64,000 nucleotides of DNA. Origin: Kalaharituber pfeilii (lineage: Eukaryota; Ascomycota; Pezizomycetes; Pezizales; Pezizaceae). Positions 37,940-50,677 of this stretch are shown in pieces. The stretch is from NCBI GenBank assembly GCA_015179045.1, contig WHUZ01000013.1:1116001-1180000 (forward strand), given 5' to 3'. A program made the position numbers and the translations under genes. Numbering within the stretch: position 1 is the first letter of the stretch; each line of letters opens with the position of its first letter. Under the pieces are notes generated by a model. The model was given only the letters and a program-made list of their open reading frames with translations, ran no database searches and was not told the origin of the DNA.

Positions 37940-39554
37940 ATGTCTGCACCCCGCAGAAGCCCCGTTCTTCGCGTGTCGCGCACAGACACAGATAGTCCAG
38001 ATAAATTTGTTCTTCTCCGGCCACACCCCTCCACCACATCTGCCAGCTCTCTTGACCTTTATCTTCTTGCCACAGAAAGTGTCTCCGCATATAGTGTGAA
38101 AAGTAGGAATCATCATGCCTTCCTAGCGCTGTTCTCTCTGTTCTAACCGGTGTCGAATTTACAGTCAAGCACACCCGTGTTCATAAGTTCCTTAATAAAT
38201 CCTTTACAGGTACCCTGGAAGAGTTTCAAACAATCCTTTCTGCTCTGTTATTGCGGAAACCGGTGGAGGATAAAGATAAAGCATTATTGGACGGCGTTGA
38301 GTTGTCGGCAACCGTTGATGATGGCACGATTACTGTAAGCACGGGCTAGTTGACAGGGGCGTCAACTCACTAATTGGATGTCTGTGCGCTATCAGCTGGC
38401 CGTTAGGAAATCAGTAGGTGGAATTAAGGTGAGACATCATGACTTTCTAAGATCATTTCTCTGCTAATGCAGTTGACTAGCAACGGATAGCAACAATTGA
38501 TATTCCCGAGACAGAAGATGAAATTTCACTATACGACTGGTTAGGAGACACTTGCAGTGTCAGAGATGAAACTGAGGTAGGGAAATCTCCTCCCATCTGA
38601 ATCCGAACTGGGCTAAATGAGGCCTTGTGCGTAAAGGCAAAACTATATACACTCGAAGCGAAAGCTGCAGAGCATGAAAAACAAGTGACGAAATTAATTG
38701 TTCAACTGAAAGATTTAGCAGCGTTGAAGAAAGAACATGAAGACGCCATGTTAGTGAAGTTTCAGGACGTTCTAAACAGTAAAAAGCAACAAATTCGCAA
38801 TCTCACACGACTTCTGGAAGTAGGGGGGAAGCAAAGGGGCTCTACCGGTATGTTTCTCGCACGATCTACTAGCTAGTTGAATATGTATTCGGACGTAGCG
38901 CATAATGTGCATTAGTACTCCTGTCCGAATACATATTTTACTGGCTAGTATGCCACTTGTTTTCCAAATGCTCACAGATTTTGGTTTAACTATGCAGAAG
39001 AAGCGGCCTTGTCAAAGTCTAATGTGAAAACTAAAAACCCACGAAAACGCACTGCTAATCCAGTCGAAGAGGAAGAAGAGAGTGATGGAGGATTTGCAGT
39101 AGCTGTGAATAAAGCTGATGACGATGAAGATGATGTTGATCCTAACCAATTATCTGATCCCCGGACGACTGAAGACGAGGCAGAAATTGAGATGTCTGCA
39201 GATGATATCACTCCTCAATCAGCACCCATATCAAAACCGAAGAAACTCCCTGTTGAGAAAGGAAGGGGGAAGCGGAAGATAGCTGCCTCTAACAGTCGTA
39301 AATCACGAGGTGCCACAATCACATCTACAGGGCCATCAAGGACCAATATAGGAGATATGAAGAAGAAAGCTGCATTTAAGAGTGCTGTAAACAAGAGAGG
39401 AAAGGGGAAAGGTAAAGCCAGGGCACAGTCATCGGAGCACCTAGAGTCAATTTCAGAGATGGAGGACAAGCCATTGAGCGCAAATTCACCATCAGCAGCA
39501 CCACGTGATGATAGTGATGCTACGGAGGGTGCAACAGACGATGATGAGCTTTGA
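37940..39554 (+). CDS. XRCC4-like DNA double-strand-break repair protein (Lif1 orthologue)
   Basis: The scaffold of DNA ligase IV in non-homologous end joining. Six exons (37940-38102, 38165-38334, 38396-38428, 38481-38576, 38622-38847, 38998-39554) join in frame to 414 residues; exon 3 is only 33 nt. Residues 1-154 form the head domain: KFVLLRPHPS, then IKHTRVHKFLNKSFTGTLEE, DGTITLAVRKSVGGIKQRIA and ISLYDWLGDT. Residues 155-229 are a long charged coiled coil (KLYTLEAKAAEHEKQVTKL, LVKFQDVLNSKKQQIRNL), the dimer stalk that binds ligase IV. The tail is disordered, with acidic blocks (EEEEES, DDDEDDVD) and basic blocks, as in fungal orthologues. Introns 1-4 are 45-62 nt, but intron 5 (38848-38997) is 150 nt because it contains a miniature element. 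Family assignment rests on the block order of the head plus coil; overall identity in this family is low. Confidence 0.87.
38869..38948. mobile_element. miniature inverted-repeat element, copy 2 (inside XRCC4 intron 5)
   Basis: An 80-bp element, CTAGCTAGTTGAATATGTAT to TTTTACTGGCTAG, flanked by TA (38867-38868 and 38949-38950). The 26-bp ends are near-perfect inverted repeats and the centre GTAGCGCATAATGTGC is identical to copy 1 at 2896-2976. Removing the element and one TA leaves a 68-nt intron, close to the other introns of this gene, which supports insertion into a pre-existing intron. Confidence 0.88.
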
Positions 39555-42500
39555 TAAGTGTTTTTGTTCCTCAACATGGAAATTCGATACCGCTGCAAGC
39601 TCCTTATTGAAACGGCTACTGCTGGCCCCATCAACCGCAGCCGCCAAGGCTAACCTACCTTGCTATACTAATTGTGTAATTACACCGTGAAGTTTATTGG
39701 ATATAAATGACTGGAACTAAATATACTTTTCTACCAACAGTGAGGATAAGGGAATTAACACAAGTTTAAAATCAAAATAATGAAAGCTTTTGTAATTTAT
39801 TGCACTGATGCATTCCATCTCTCTTAGAATAGGCACGATCAGAAACCGACTTCCATTCGTAATAAGCCCTCATACACTGGTTATGTTTCTTTGTATGTCC
39901 TTACCCTTGACATTTTATATTAAGAAAGGACAATAGCTTTTCACATGCGATCACGAAGGCTCAGTGCATGGGAAATGATGCATCAAGTCCGTTACTGCTG
40001 ATTGCCGGGTAGAAAAACAAAACTTACCCTGAGTAAAGAAGGCCACAGCTTGCCTCGGTTAGTCATACGGATCCCAATTGTGTGAAATGTCATTCGCTGG
40101 TTTACAGAAAGTGGTTCTTTGTTTCCACAGGGAACGCGATTTGAACTATCCTTACTGGTGTTTCAGCCAGACTTTTTTGTGCCAGCTAGTTAGTCTGATT
40201 GGAAGGTTAAGAAGAAATATGTAGTTCCGGTGTAGTCTCATAACCAGACTTAGTCAGCGGTCAGGTAGGTACCTGTACGTATGGATTCTTAGTACTACAG
40301 TAGTGCCTCTCCCCGCAGTTTCGGGTTTTATTTCAAATTAACATTCTGTATCACTAAACATCTGCGAGGATTGGAGCATAGACTAGGTATGAGGACAGGG
40401 TCATTCAAGCAGTTTCTACTAGCCTTGCCGTCAGTGCAGCAGTGGCTCCTTGCCCTGGTCATCCTCAAGCTTCAGATCTGGTGTCCCCTAGTCCTTGCCC
40501 CGTCTGACCCTTCCTAGGTGTCTTTCCCACAGCGTTTGCCTCAGAGGCGCCTGTCCCTTGCAGGAGGCCTTTTTTTAACGGTCGCGCACAAACTTGCTAC
40601 AGACCCTGTGATCCCTTCGGTGGATATGGCTTAGTAGATCAAGGTTTCTGTACCTAAGAAGTACAAGTGCTGCTGGGCTGCCTAGCGACTTTCTACTAAA
40701 CTTCTAGAAAATGTTAACGGTTATACTGTCTGGGCACGAGGTTGCGATATACTAATTTCTGTACTTCCATTTTCGAAAATAGAGACCTCTCGCGAGGGCA
40801 ACGAAAATAAGTCTCAAGTTAGTGATTTTGATGTGGTGGTGTGAGCGAGCTTTTAACAGAGTTCAGCACCAACCCTCAAATTAATCTAGTTTGGTTAGCA
40901 CAACGACCTTTTGAAGTAACCCTCATACCATTCACCTGTAAAGTTTGAACGATGAACACTGATATATGCTGATATCATACGTATACTGCTACATATAATC
41001 GCGCAAGCTCCTTTGCTGGTGGGATTTTTTTCATCTGTAAGAACCCCGAAATAACAAACGTGGGCGGGCCACGTTCTGTTTGTGAGGGGCAAGTTGTAAC
41101 AAAAAAGCATTGTCAGAGCAAACATGAGGAATATCATGGGTGACAAAGCTTGCCTCTCACGCAGCTCGGATCGACCTGCCCCTTGTATCAGGGCATCGTT
41201 CGTGGATGAGCGGTTTCACAACAAAGATTCTGAAAAAAGATACACGATACACTTGTGCTTTCGGTCCCGTAGCATTCCCTACATCTTCCAACTCAGTAAT
41301 CTTGAGGATCCAACGTTCGTAACCGCGCGTGTGCTCGAGAGCAAGCTGTTGAGGCTCTGCCGTTGAAGAACGGGTGTAATATAGGTAGGCACTGCCGGTA
41401 CTTGTCGACTGCCGACCAGTGAAAATCCTTAGGTCACTTGCCATCCAGACCAGCCACCCAGAGTACACTCCAATAGCACATCGCACCTGGAGATACTACA
41501 CAACGGAGTGCCTTTAATCGCACCACTAACGAGCAATTCCAGGTGGGCCACTTATCCCCAGTAGATGGATGAAGCTACTTCAACACTGTATTGACATGAA
41601 CGACCGCAGGAGCATGCGCCTGGAATTATGGCCAAGTACTGTACTCTACATAGAATGAAGAAATCACCGCTCTATCTGCTATGCGGAAGTCTCTTGACCT
41701 GCTGTGGGGCTTATCAGGTGCGAGTATTGTCTATCATACAATGAGTCGTGGGCCTGTCATACGGCTGTGAGAGGGGCAGGGCAGGGCAGGGCTACAGGGC
41801 TCCCTAGCATGCAAGTGCAGACTACACGCTTAGCAAGCCGCCCTCGCACTTCAATTGGCAAGGAAGGGCGACTGACCATGAATCCGAAAGCTTTGGTGCG
41901 CGGTGTGCATGGCGGTGTAGCGCGAATTGCTAAACCGCGGGCGCCGATGAGACGATCGCGAGGCCACCCATGGCCCAGCCATCATGGCGCTCTGTCGCTA
42001 CATATCATAGCAGCGAACTCTACAAGGCTTCGCTAAAGCTCCTCCGCATGGTCTTGAGAACTTAAGTAGGCACTTAAGCTTCGTGCAGCGCAACTCTATA
42101 GCTCGGGACACTGTTGGGGGGGAGGGCAAGTATATAGCAAGCCTCCACTGTATCCTGCTGCGATGTCGCTTCGCCTGATACATTGCCCACCGCCGCCGCC
42201 ACTGCCAGTCCCGCGACTGTGAGCCTGGGAATTTTCATCAGTGTTCTTCCGCTCGCTCGCGCGTGCACGCGCAGTCGGCCCGACGAGAAGTGCATGAGTT
42301 CCGCCCTTCATTCTAGCAGTCATGTCCAGCTGTGAAGTGCTGTAGGGTGCTCTGTAACTCGGCCCTCCAGGCACCGCTGCCTGTCTGCCACAGTGCCTCT
42401 CGCTGCCCGGGCCCGCACCGCGCCAGATTGGCCGAAGCAGCCTCGCTTTCAAGGCCGACTTGTATCTTGACGGGGCACTAGTGCCAACCTAGAGCTCATC

Positions 42501-43133
42501 CAGGCCCTCGTGCGCCGCAACATATCCTACATATTCATTCCATCGACCGCCAATTCTCCCTCAACCCGCAGACTATCTCCGGCCAGCCCCAGTCTCCAGA
42601 GCTTGAGGCTGCACCTGGACGCCAGGATTCTGCTCTTCCATTTTTCGGAAGACCTTGTTCGCAACTGCCGGCCACAACGGGCCCGCCCCTCCTCTGCTTT
42701 CCGTCTGGCCGACAAAGACAAGTCCATTCACTCAGGCTACGGGCACAAACCAACCATCCGCTCCCCCCCCCTCCCTCCCCCCCCCACCCCCCCCACCCCC
42801 CCAGCGCTCGCCCTATTTAGCACAACCCAACGAACTATCACGGGCTTCGTCTGCATCCTGCACTAACAAGTAAGTACAAAGCAGCCTACGATCGGATTCG
42901 GTGCCCACCAAACAAGATATTAGAGGGAAAAAAGCATAGGAACTTTTCTTTTATAAAAAAAATAGGAATAATAAGAATAAGACAAAGAGCCAGAACGGAA
43001 GATCTAACTTCCCTGAAACCATCCTTTGACCATTTCCCTTGTGAAAACCCCTACCTCTTCTCTCTAGTTCATGCCAACTGCAGTTTCTGTCACCGCCCCA
43101 CAGAAAAAAAGAAACAAGAGAAATGCAAAAAGG

Positions 43134-43171
<38 letters not shown>

Positions 43172-43864
43172 GCCTCAGATAGTTTGAATGACTTTTCAGG
43201 AGGTTACATTTCGCTTCATTTGGTCATTTTGTGACGACTATATCATACTTACTACCCTTCACCATGCTTGGAGGCCTTTGAAAAGAGAGTGAAACGAAAC
43301 AATTCTGACTCTGGCGTTCTGAGCAGGGCCCCGAGCTAAACAACACAACGAAAGTTAACGTTACTTTTACTGGGGACAAAAATCGCAGAATAAGGCCGGG
43401 ATTTACACTGGCACCCCTCGTCACTTTTGTAACCCCCCGTCAAGACCACCCACACCACCCAACAGAAACCGAACTCTTACCACAAAACACCACAAACCAA
43501 CTAGATCTCCCCTCCCCCTCCCTCGTTTCGTTTCATTAACTTGCGATCGTTCGATTGACGACTTCTTTTGCTTGGAGCCGCATACATATCCATACCGCCT
43601 GAATAGAAATAACGTTCGGCAGCCCGACCGACGAGCCGAAAACGAAGAACCAACAGCGAAATCACGTACGTGCTAAGGGAACGCGACCTCTACTCGGCAT
43701 CGGACAATTCCTAGTCCCACCTCACCCGATCCGTCTGAACATCACTCGCAACGCAGCCTTACCACCTGCATAACTGATATAATTGAACACCATCGCCTGC
43801 CAAAGTTCAAGATTTCACAATTGTTTAACACCAAGTTCGAGTCAGCGTCGCCACGAGCACGCTC
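39555..43864. other. intergenic, upstream of AFF-like gene
   Basis: No gene recognised. From about 42.3 kb the sequence becomes C-rich (runs at 42764-42800), then has a 33-nt A run (43134-43166) and a CT/CA-rich stretch up to the start codon at 43865. This looks like promoter and 5' leader. Confidence 0.5.
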
Positions 43865-46636
43865 ATGGCTCAGATTACAACAGCGTCTGCTGCTGCAGCG
43901 GCCGGGGTAGATGACGATGATATAGGAGCGCGCATCGCCCGATTAGGTCTTCCTGCTAGACCGATGGTAATAGGGAAGACATCGGGTCTCGCGAATTGTA
44001 ACCACCAAGGGCGGTGCTACTGCAATGAATATACCACAATGCTTGATAGGGGTCCTGAGCTTCCTACAATCCCCGACAGCCCGGACTCTGAGATGTGGAG
44101 AGGACTTAGCGTAGGGCATGAAAAGAGCAGATCAACATCTACTCCGACCGCGGGAAGTGTCAGATCTGGGACCGGCTCAGGAGCGGCTAGTGCATTAACG
44201 AACGGAGCGACGAAGGTAGCACCAACAAAGAAGCTGTCATTAAGCCAGTACGCTCACAAAAAGGCTGCGGCAAATGGGACTGGGCCTAGGGCTTCAAAAT
44301 CGCCAGCGCCTGGAGAGAAAAAGCCTGGAGAAAAAAGGTCTGAGGCAAATTTCAAGTCGTTACTGGTAAAGCTAACAGTTTGGTAGACCCATAGATCGGA
44401 TCACTCCAGATGCAGCGCAAGAACGGAAACCTGACCGAAGGGAAGAGATTCGAGAGAGTCGAGTGGAGAGGGTCGACAACCTGAGCAAGCGCCTACGACG
44501 GACTCCATCACCACAACGCCCTCCGTCAACGCAACCACCTCCACCACCCCCTCCGCCTGCAGAAAAGCCACGCCCCGTTACATCTCGCGCTCCCCCACCC
44601 GCACAACGCTCACTTCCACTCCCCTCTCCTAAAACTACACTCCCTCCGATGCTAAGCCCGACTCTTCCTGCGATTCTTGAGGAGGCCTTATTGAAGGATG
44701 CTGAAGCGAGACAAGCACCCCCCCCCTTAAGCCCCACCCTCCCTCTTGTACTTGAAGAAGCCCTTGCGGCAACTCGGGAGAGTCCGAAGTTATCCCGCGG
44801 GAACCATATTCCAAAGCGGGAAAGTTCTGTGGACAGTTCAATAATATTGAAAACGTCCCAAAAGACAGTGCCTCAGCCATCGGCAACCGAGAAAACCGTC
44901 CGGAAATCTGTGAATGCAGCAACTACAGGTGCAAAGAAGAGCGTATCTTCCAAAGTTACAGCATCCCCTACCAAAACACCAGTGTCCCTTCATTTGAAGG
45001 TCCCTGGTGAACCGAAAAGGCAGTTCTCATTGGCGAAGGAAACAGTGTCCAAGACTGCACCCATTTCCACTGGAAAGAAAAGGCGAGATACAAGTCCATC
45101 ATCTACCAAGCGTGCTACTAGCCCTGGCCACTCAATGAAAGCCCGGCCAAGCAGCCGTGAGGAGCTACTAGAAGATGATGCATCTGATATCGAGCCAAAA
45201 CTGTCGAAGATTATTATACTGAAATTCCGGACAAAAAGAAAGTATTATGAGCAATTGTTGAAACTTTCTTCTAAGCCAAATAAAGAAAGGGTGACAGAAG
45301 CAGAAAAGCGACCAATACCGGAAGTTGGCGGAAAGTCGACTGGAAAACGGATATGGGAAACGGTAGCTGATGATAAAGATAGGACACCAGTTTTGAAGAA
45401 GCAGAAGATGAGTGAGACACCTATAAATATGCTATCCGATGCAAGGCTGGATAAGGAACGCGAAAGAGATAGGTCGAAAGCAAGTACACCATCGAAGGGG
45501 GCTAGTGGCGGACATTCACCGCCCCCACCTTCTTCATTAAAACGAGAAAAAGCAAGTTCAGAGAAAGTTGTTTCCTTACCTCGCAAGCCAGACAATAGAA
45601 ATGGTCGAACCCCACAAGTAAAAGGGGAGAGGACCTCCACACCAGCTGCAGTCAAACAGGATTTACGACCAGGTATTGACTCCCTTGAGAGTCGGGGAAG
45701 AAAGGCATCCAATTCACAACCTCCGCAATCCTTGGATCCCGCAGTGCAGTCAAAAGCGGAACTTTTTTCCGCAGAGCACATGAAATATCAAGATCTCGGG
45801 AAGCGCTTAAAGTACGAAGCTGAAGGCAAAATCAAATCGGACCGAGTCGGCAAGGACAGCAGGTACCCAAAACTGTTATTGCTAGACTCAGTGTTGTATG
45901 TTCCTCAAGTAATATAATATATCTACATTACTTTACTGATATTGTTTCCAGGTGCTACATCGTTGCATTCTTGTGCGAGGAGGAGGCGAACTCGATGAAG
46001 GGAAAAGGGTCAAATGCGGAATCCTGGAGGTCAAGCATACCGTTTGTGCGGTCTGTATCTGGCAGGTGTAAGGATATACCTCAGTTGTATGGTCTAGGGT
46101 ATTCCCCATTACAACAACCCTGGCATTTAGAATGCATTCTGACACAAAATAGGAGGCTCTTGGAGGCTGTGATTCTTCAGCATCTTCTATCATTTGATAC
46201 AGACAAGTTCGAGAACACAGGAATCCCCAACACAACCCCTCATACTCCAGAGATTGGTGCCTCGTTAACGCCTAATCCTCACGGTCCTAATACTGCAAAA
46301 GGAGCTCATGAATTTATAACTGCGAGGGCAAACCTAATTAAATCAATTCGTGACACTCATACTGCATGGACAGACGCAAATCAACACCTAACAGTCGACG
46401 AATTACAGCGTTTCAAGAGGACTTGGAGCCAGCGCTCGATCAAAAGCATACCAAGTGGACACAAGTTGAAACAACCTGGATCATACAGGAGCGACTACTG
46501 CCTTCCATTGCATGTAAACAGCTCTTTACTTGAAGCGGTGAACTTCGGATGGAGCTTTTTAGGAGAATGGAGCAATGATATGGGCCTGGGGTGGGAAAGC
46601 AAAGTAGAGTTGTCAAGAGCAAATAGTGGTGCCTGA
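43865..46636 (+). CDS. low-complexity nuclear protein with AFF4-like C-terminal domain
   Basis: Frame A runs from the ATG at 43865 to about 44366. Frame B is open from about 44376 to a splice donor at 45895, and the last exon is 45952-46636 (56-nt intron, TT/G codon split, joins LDSVL to CYIVAF). N-terminal marks are a Cys/His cluster (Cys45-x-His47-x3-Cys51-x-Cys53) and KKLSLSQYAHKK at about 122-133. The centre is Pro/Ser/Lys-rich with nuclear-localisation-like clusters (GKKRRD). The C-terminal 260 residues are folded-looking: YQDLGKRLKYEAEGK, LLLLDSVLCYIVAFLCEE, WRSSIPFVRSVSG, LECILTQNRRLLEAVILQHL. An LKH-type helix followed by a hydrophobic helix pair recalls the C-terminal homology domain of AF4/FMR2 proteins, the scaffold of super elongation complexes; fission yeast has a related ELL-binding protein, Ebp1. 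That link is my inference. The A/B junction is unresolved: either an unusual intron or a 1-nt frameshift. Confidence 0.7.
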
Positions 46637-47769
46637 TTTATCCTAATCAGGCTGATTTAATAAGGTAGAACGATTTCAGGTCTGCATTTTTCTCGTTCTT
46701 CTGGATCTCTTCTTGGATCTTATATTGTTGGAAGGCATTGATTGTTCTGCCAGTGGTACACCTTTTTCTACGTTATTTGCCTTTAACTTGATTTAGGGAG
46801 GTGGCGTCAAAGTGTTTGCTCATTTGCTTTGGGAAGCGTCTGAATTGATTCCATGAGTAATGCGTTGCTTTTGATTTTATCTATTACCGATATCCTTACC
46901 TGTCGTTATAGGTTTCCAATGATTTGCGGTAATTTTCTGTCTGTTTTGCCGATTATTTCCGAGGACACGAAGGAGAGGAATATATGGAAGCTCAGTTTCT
47001 GGAAGGAGATCATGAGCTAGGGCTGGTGATCTTGTTCCTTCCTGCTCTCTTTTGTTGTTTTCAATCCTTGGTTTCGTTAGGACTTCATGATAATGATCCT
47101 TCGCTATCTTGGGAAAAAAAATGGGCATTTGCTACAGACTTCCTCAACGTTTTGAAGTCCTTTCCACGGTTTACCTCTCTTTCCTTTACTCCAGCCTTTC
47201 GTTTGTTTCTCCTTTCTGTATCAGGTTTTAGTTGCATTCTCCTGGCTCCAGCTTTTTCCAGCTTGGGGTGCACGGGCATCAGTCTCTTTTTGTTTTGTGT
47301 CTACATGTGGATATGCCTAAGTTTGGGGCATCTGGATTCAAAAAATACGGCGTTATTGTTTTGAGGCTTTCATTTGTTTATGCTATTTGCTTTGTCATCT
47401 TTTGGGGTGCAATATTCTGTTTTTCTTTTTCTCTACTATCATATGTCACTTACATTTGTAGCAGGTCTTGAAATCGCTTATTTTCACCTTTTTGTTGTAT
47501 ATACATAACCTTGCCAGAGTTGGTTTGCGTACGCTTGTTTTCTAGGACTTCCTTTGTTGATTATTCTTTCCCCTCCAATGGATTCAGGATACCTTTTTTT
47601 CGGAAGGAAGTTTGCTTTGTTTATGTTTTCGGTACTGTGTCGAACGAAAAAAACTTGCTCCACGGTTGGGTATCTTCTTTCATTGTTTCAATTATTTCTT
47701 ATTGGTAATTCTTTGTGTTTAAGAAATGTTTATTACGGACGAAAGTTTTTGTCTTTGTTTACTCTGGAA

Positions 47770-47807
<38 letters not shown>

Positions 47808-49026
47808 GTTCTGATTTGACTAGAAAAATACTTTTGAACGGTAACGAGTTGGAAAACGGCAGTACACATGCAAATCCTTCTTGTGCTTTGAACAGGTAAC
47901 TGTCTTGTTGGAATTTCCTCTGGAACGGGTCCACTGACTCTTGGGAAATTTTATATTATTTTATTTTTATTTATTTTCTTTTTTTTAATTCTATGGGTGG
48001 AGTTATGAGACGGGGTATCAGTATCAGGGTGACGAGGGTAACGGCGTTATTTGGCAGGCAGTCAACCCATGGCTTGGTAATCGACAGGATAGACAACTTG
48101 GGGTTGGATTGTGAGGAAGAGATTATAAGTTAGGGAACGAGAAGAGGGATGATTCAGGGAATGTGCTGTACAGATAGAAGGACGGATGTTTAGAGGCTAC
48201 ATGAGTAACCTTGGAGAAAACAAGGAGTGGGAAAGCGGAGGATGGGACAGGGAGGAGACAGCCATGGGCCGGGGAGCGTTTTGTATGTTCCACTCCAGAA
48301 TATGCATTGAGATCTGTGACCCACGAGTTTTTCTCGACAAGCCCCTTGCCCTCATAAACGCAGCCTTGAATGAAGTAATGATGTGTGTGCTTTGTCGTTT
48401 GTATTGTTTTGTCAATACATAGGGACCAACAACCTTACAATATGACGCCTCCTGACCCCCACACGAGTTTCTTGGCTTGTATAGTTGCGTACTGAGTTGT
48501 TGAAGCGCGAAGCGTTTGGCAGCAGCACGCATATTAATGTTGGGGTCGGGAAGCTTGTGCTGATGCTATTACCCTGAGTACTAACGTAGGGATGCATAAC
48601 TGGGGGAGCCAACGGGCTCAAACCGCAACGGGGTATATTGAGTATATGCCAAGTTGGGGCAATTGGCGTGATCTTTTGACTTTAATGCGCGCGTGCAATT
48701 GGGGGGTAAGGAGCAAACCTCTAGAGAGTTGTAGTTACGAAATCTCATACCTACCAATGCCCGGTTTGCCCCCCTTGCCCTTGTAATCTGCGCCTGAGCC
48801 ATTAGATATAACCCCTCAAACATCATCATGCGTATTGATCCCTTTTCGCTGCCGAACCGTTGAGTGTAACTTGTACTGCTTGTTATGAAATGTAAGTACC
48901 GATGCAGCGTTGCACTGTCTGGCATGGGACCCGTCGATCCCCCCTGCCCTCAACGGGGGCGGGTTAGAGCACGCGCGCAGGTTTTACAAAAGAAAGTTAG
49001 GTGGACGATGTATCCGATTCTCAGCC

Positions 49027-49061
<35 letters not shown>

Positions 49062-50677
49062 TACATCATGCAAAGTTACGTACGTGACAGTAATCGACGA
49101 TGGCGACATTGCGGGGGGGCGCTGATGCGTAACGGGTGACATATTAGGTGCCAGCAGAAATGTTCAACTCAATTGGAGTTCCGGCTGGGGCTGCTGTGCC
49201 GGGGGGGGGTCCGGGGTTAATGCTCTCAGGGGCACACACACACACCAGATCGGCATTGCGTTGACGGATTATCGATGTCCTGTAGGGTTATGTAGCAGTC
49301 AATAAGTAGTAGCTGTAAGGTTGATCTTCTGCTGATCGAAACGGCTGAGAAAGCTTGAATGCTTGGGAGGAGGCACGACATGATCTCATGCCGGTAACGT
49401 TATAATTGTGTAGGCTTATGAACTTATTCTCCTCTCTCCATTCAACACGTTAACTTAAAACGCAAGACCAGGCGTATTTAAGGCCTACAGTATCCTGTGC
49501 ACAAAATCAGGTTCTATTCAAACAGCTTTAGCCCTTGGAGATATCATAAAAAGGTACGCCGTGTCTACAGCTCCTGAAAGGTTAGGCAAATGCCTGACCC
49601 CCCTGTCTCCCCCTGACTGTTCGCATTCCAAACATACTGATGATGAGTTTTCTAAGGCTAGTACATCTGCGCGAATCAGTGGGTTATATAAATAGTACTA
49701 TATAACCAGAGCCCCGAGCTAGCTTACATACAGATATATAAGTAGCTCTCCTCAATATCGCATTCCAGCACCGCCGACCTGGAGAATGTCACAGACCGCA
49801 ACGGGTGTCTCTTGAACGTATACGTTCATCAGGACTCCCGCTCAAGCAGAATGGTGGATGGCTACTACCAACCCTGGAACCTGGACAACAGCACCAAAAT
49901 AATTAGAACCTCATGAAGGTCGTCCCCCTACGGGAAGTTTTTAAGTTTGCATGCCCCAGAAAGGATGCGAGGATGAACAAGAAACAACGCAATGAACTGA
50001 TGCCCATAATCTGTAATTTCCAGTACTACTACGAACATCCGAAACGGAAAGGTATGTAGAGGGAGGATCAACAATATTCTAAATTCCCCGCTTTTACTCT
50101 AGCTCGATAGGATCCGCATCGAGAAGGTCTAGATACATAGAGCCAACCCAGGATAGACAACGAAAATCCACCTCTAGCAATTCCCCTCATTGGTCATGCC
50201 AAAAGCCGACACGAAAGAAATGTAGTACAATCGGGGAATATCTGGAAATGTAAAACAGAGGATGAATGAATACTATAACGACATGGTGATACGCCAAAAA
50301 GCAAGGCATCAAAACATAACAAGACAAAAAGCAAAAAGAGGTTACATCATCATCACCCATGCTTGCGGACCACAAAAAAAGGAGACCTTGGGAAAAAAGC
50401 AACGAATAAACTTCGTATCCGAACCAGACGAGTACACCTGCAATACCCAATTAATCCAATGAACTGAAGAAGGAAAAAACAAACAAAATCATGTGCGAAT
50501 TTTTACTGTTTCTGAATGTTTGCAGAAATGCATGAATACACCACCCGCATGACAGCAAAATCATAAACCCCAGGCGCGGACGAACTAGAGAAGGGTTACA
50601 GTGCAGAAGACCCGAATTCCCGAAAGAAAAAATCCCCTAAACGCCGAATGAATGCACGAAGGAGAAAAACAAGCTCT
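46637..50677. other. intergenic between convergent genes
   Basis: From 46.6 to 48.1 kb the plus strand is unusually T-rich (33 T at 47772-47804), so its open frames encode Phe/Leu/Ser-rich strings that I do not take as genes. An A run lies near 49029-49057. A 16-bp perfect palindrome, TGAACGTATACGTTCA, is at 49813-49828, and a small ORF is at 49913-50059 (see findings). Confidence 0.5.

Noticed and set aside
44372..45781. Minus-strand frames of 95-178 codons
   Set aside because: Shadows of the biased Pro/Ser/Lys coding sequence of the AFF-like gene.
46984..47814. Plus-strand frames of 65-126 codons rich in Phe, Leu and Ser
   Set aside because: They follow from T-rich DNA; they overlap in different frames and show no conserved motif.
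49029..49057. Poly-A run as a retroposon tail
   Set aside because: No repeated flank found; it is better treated as a homopolymer.
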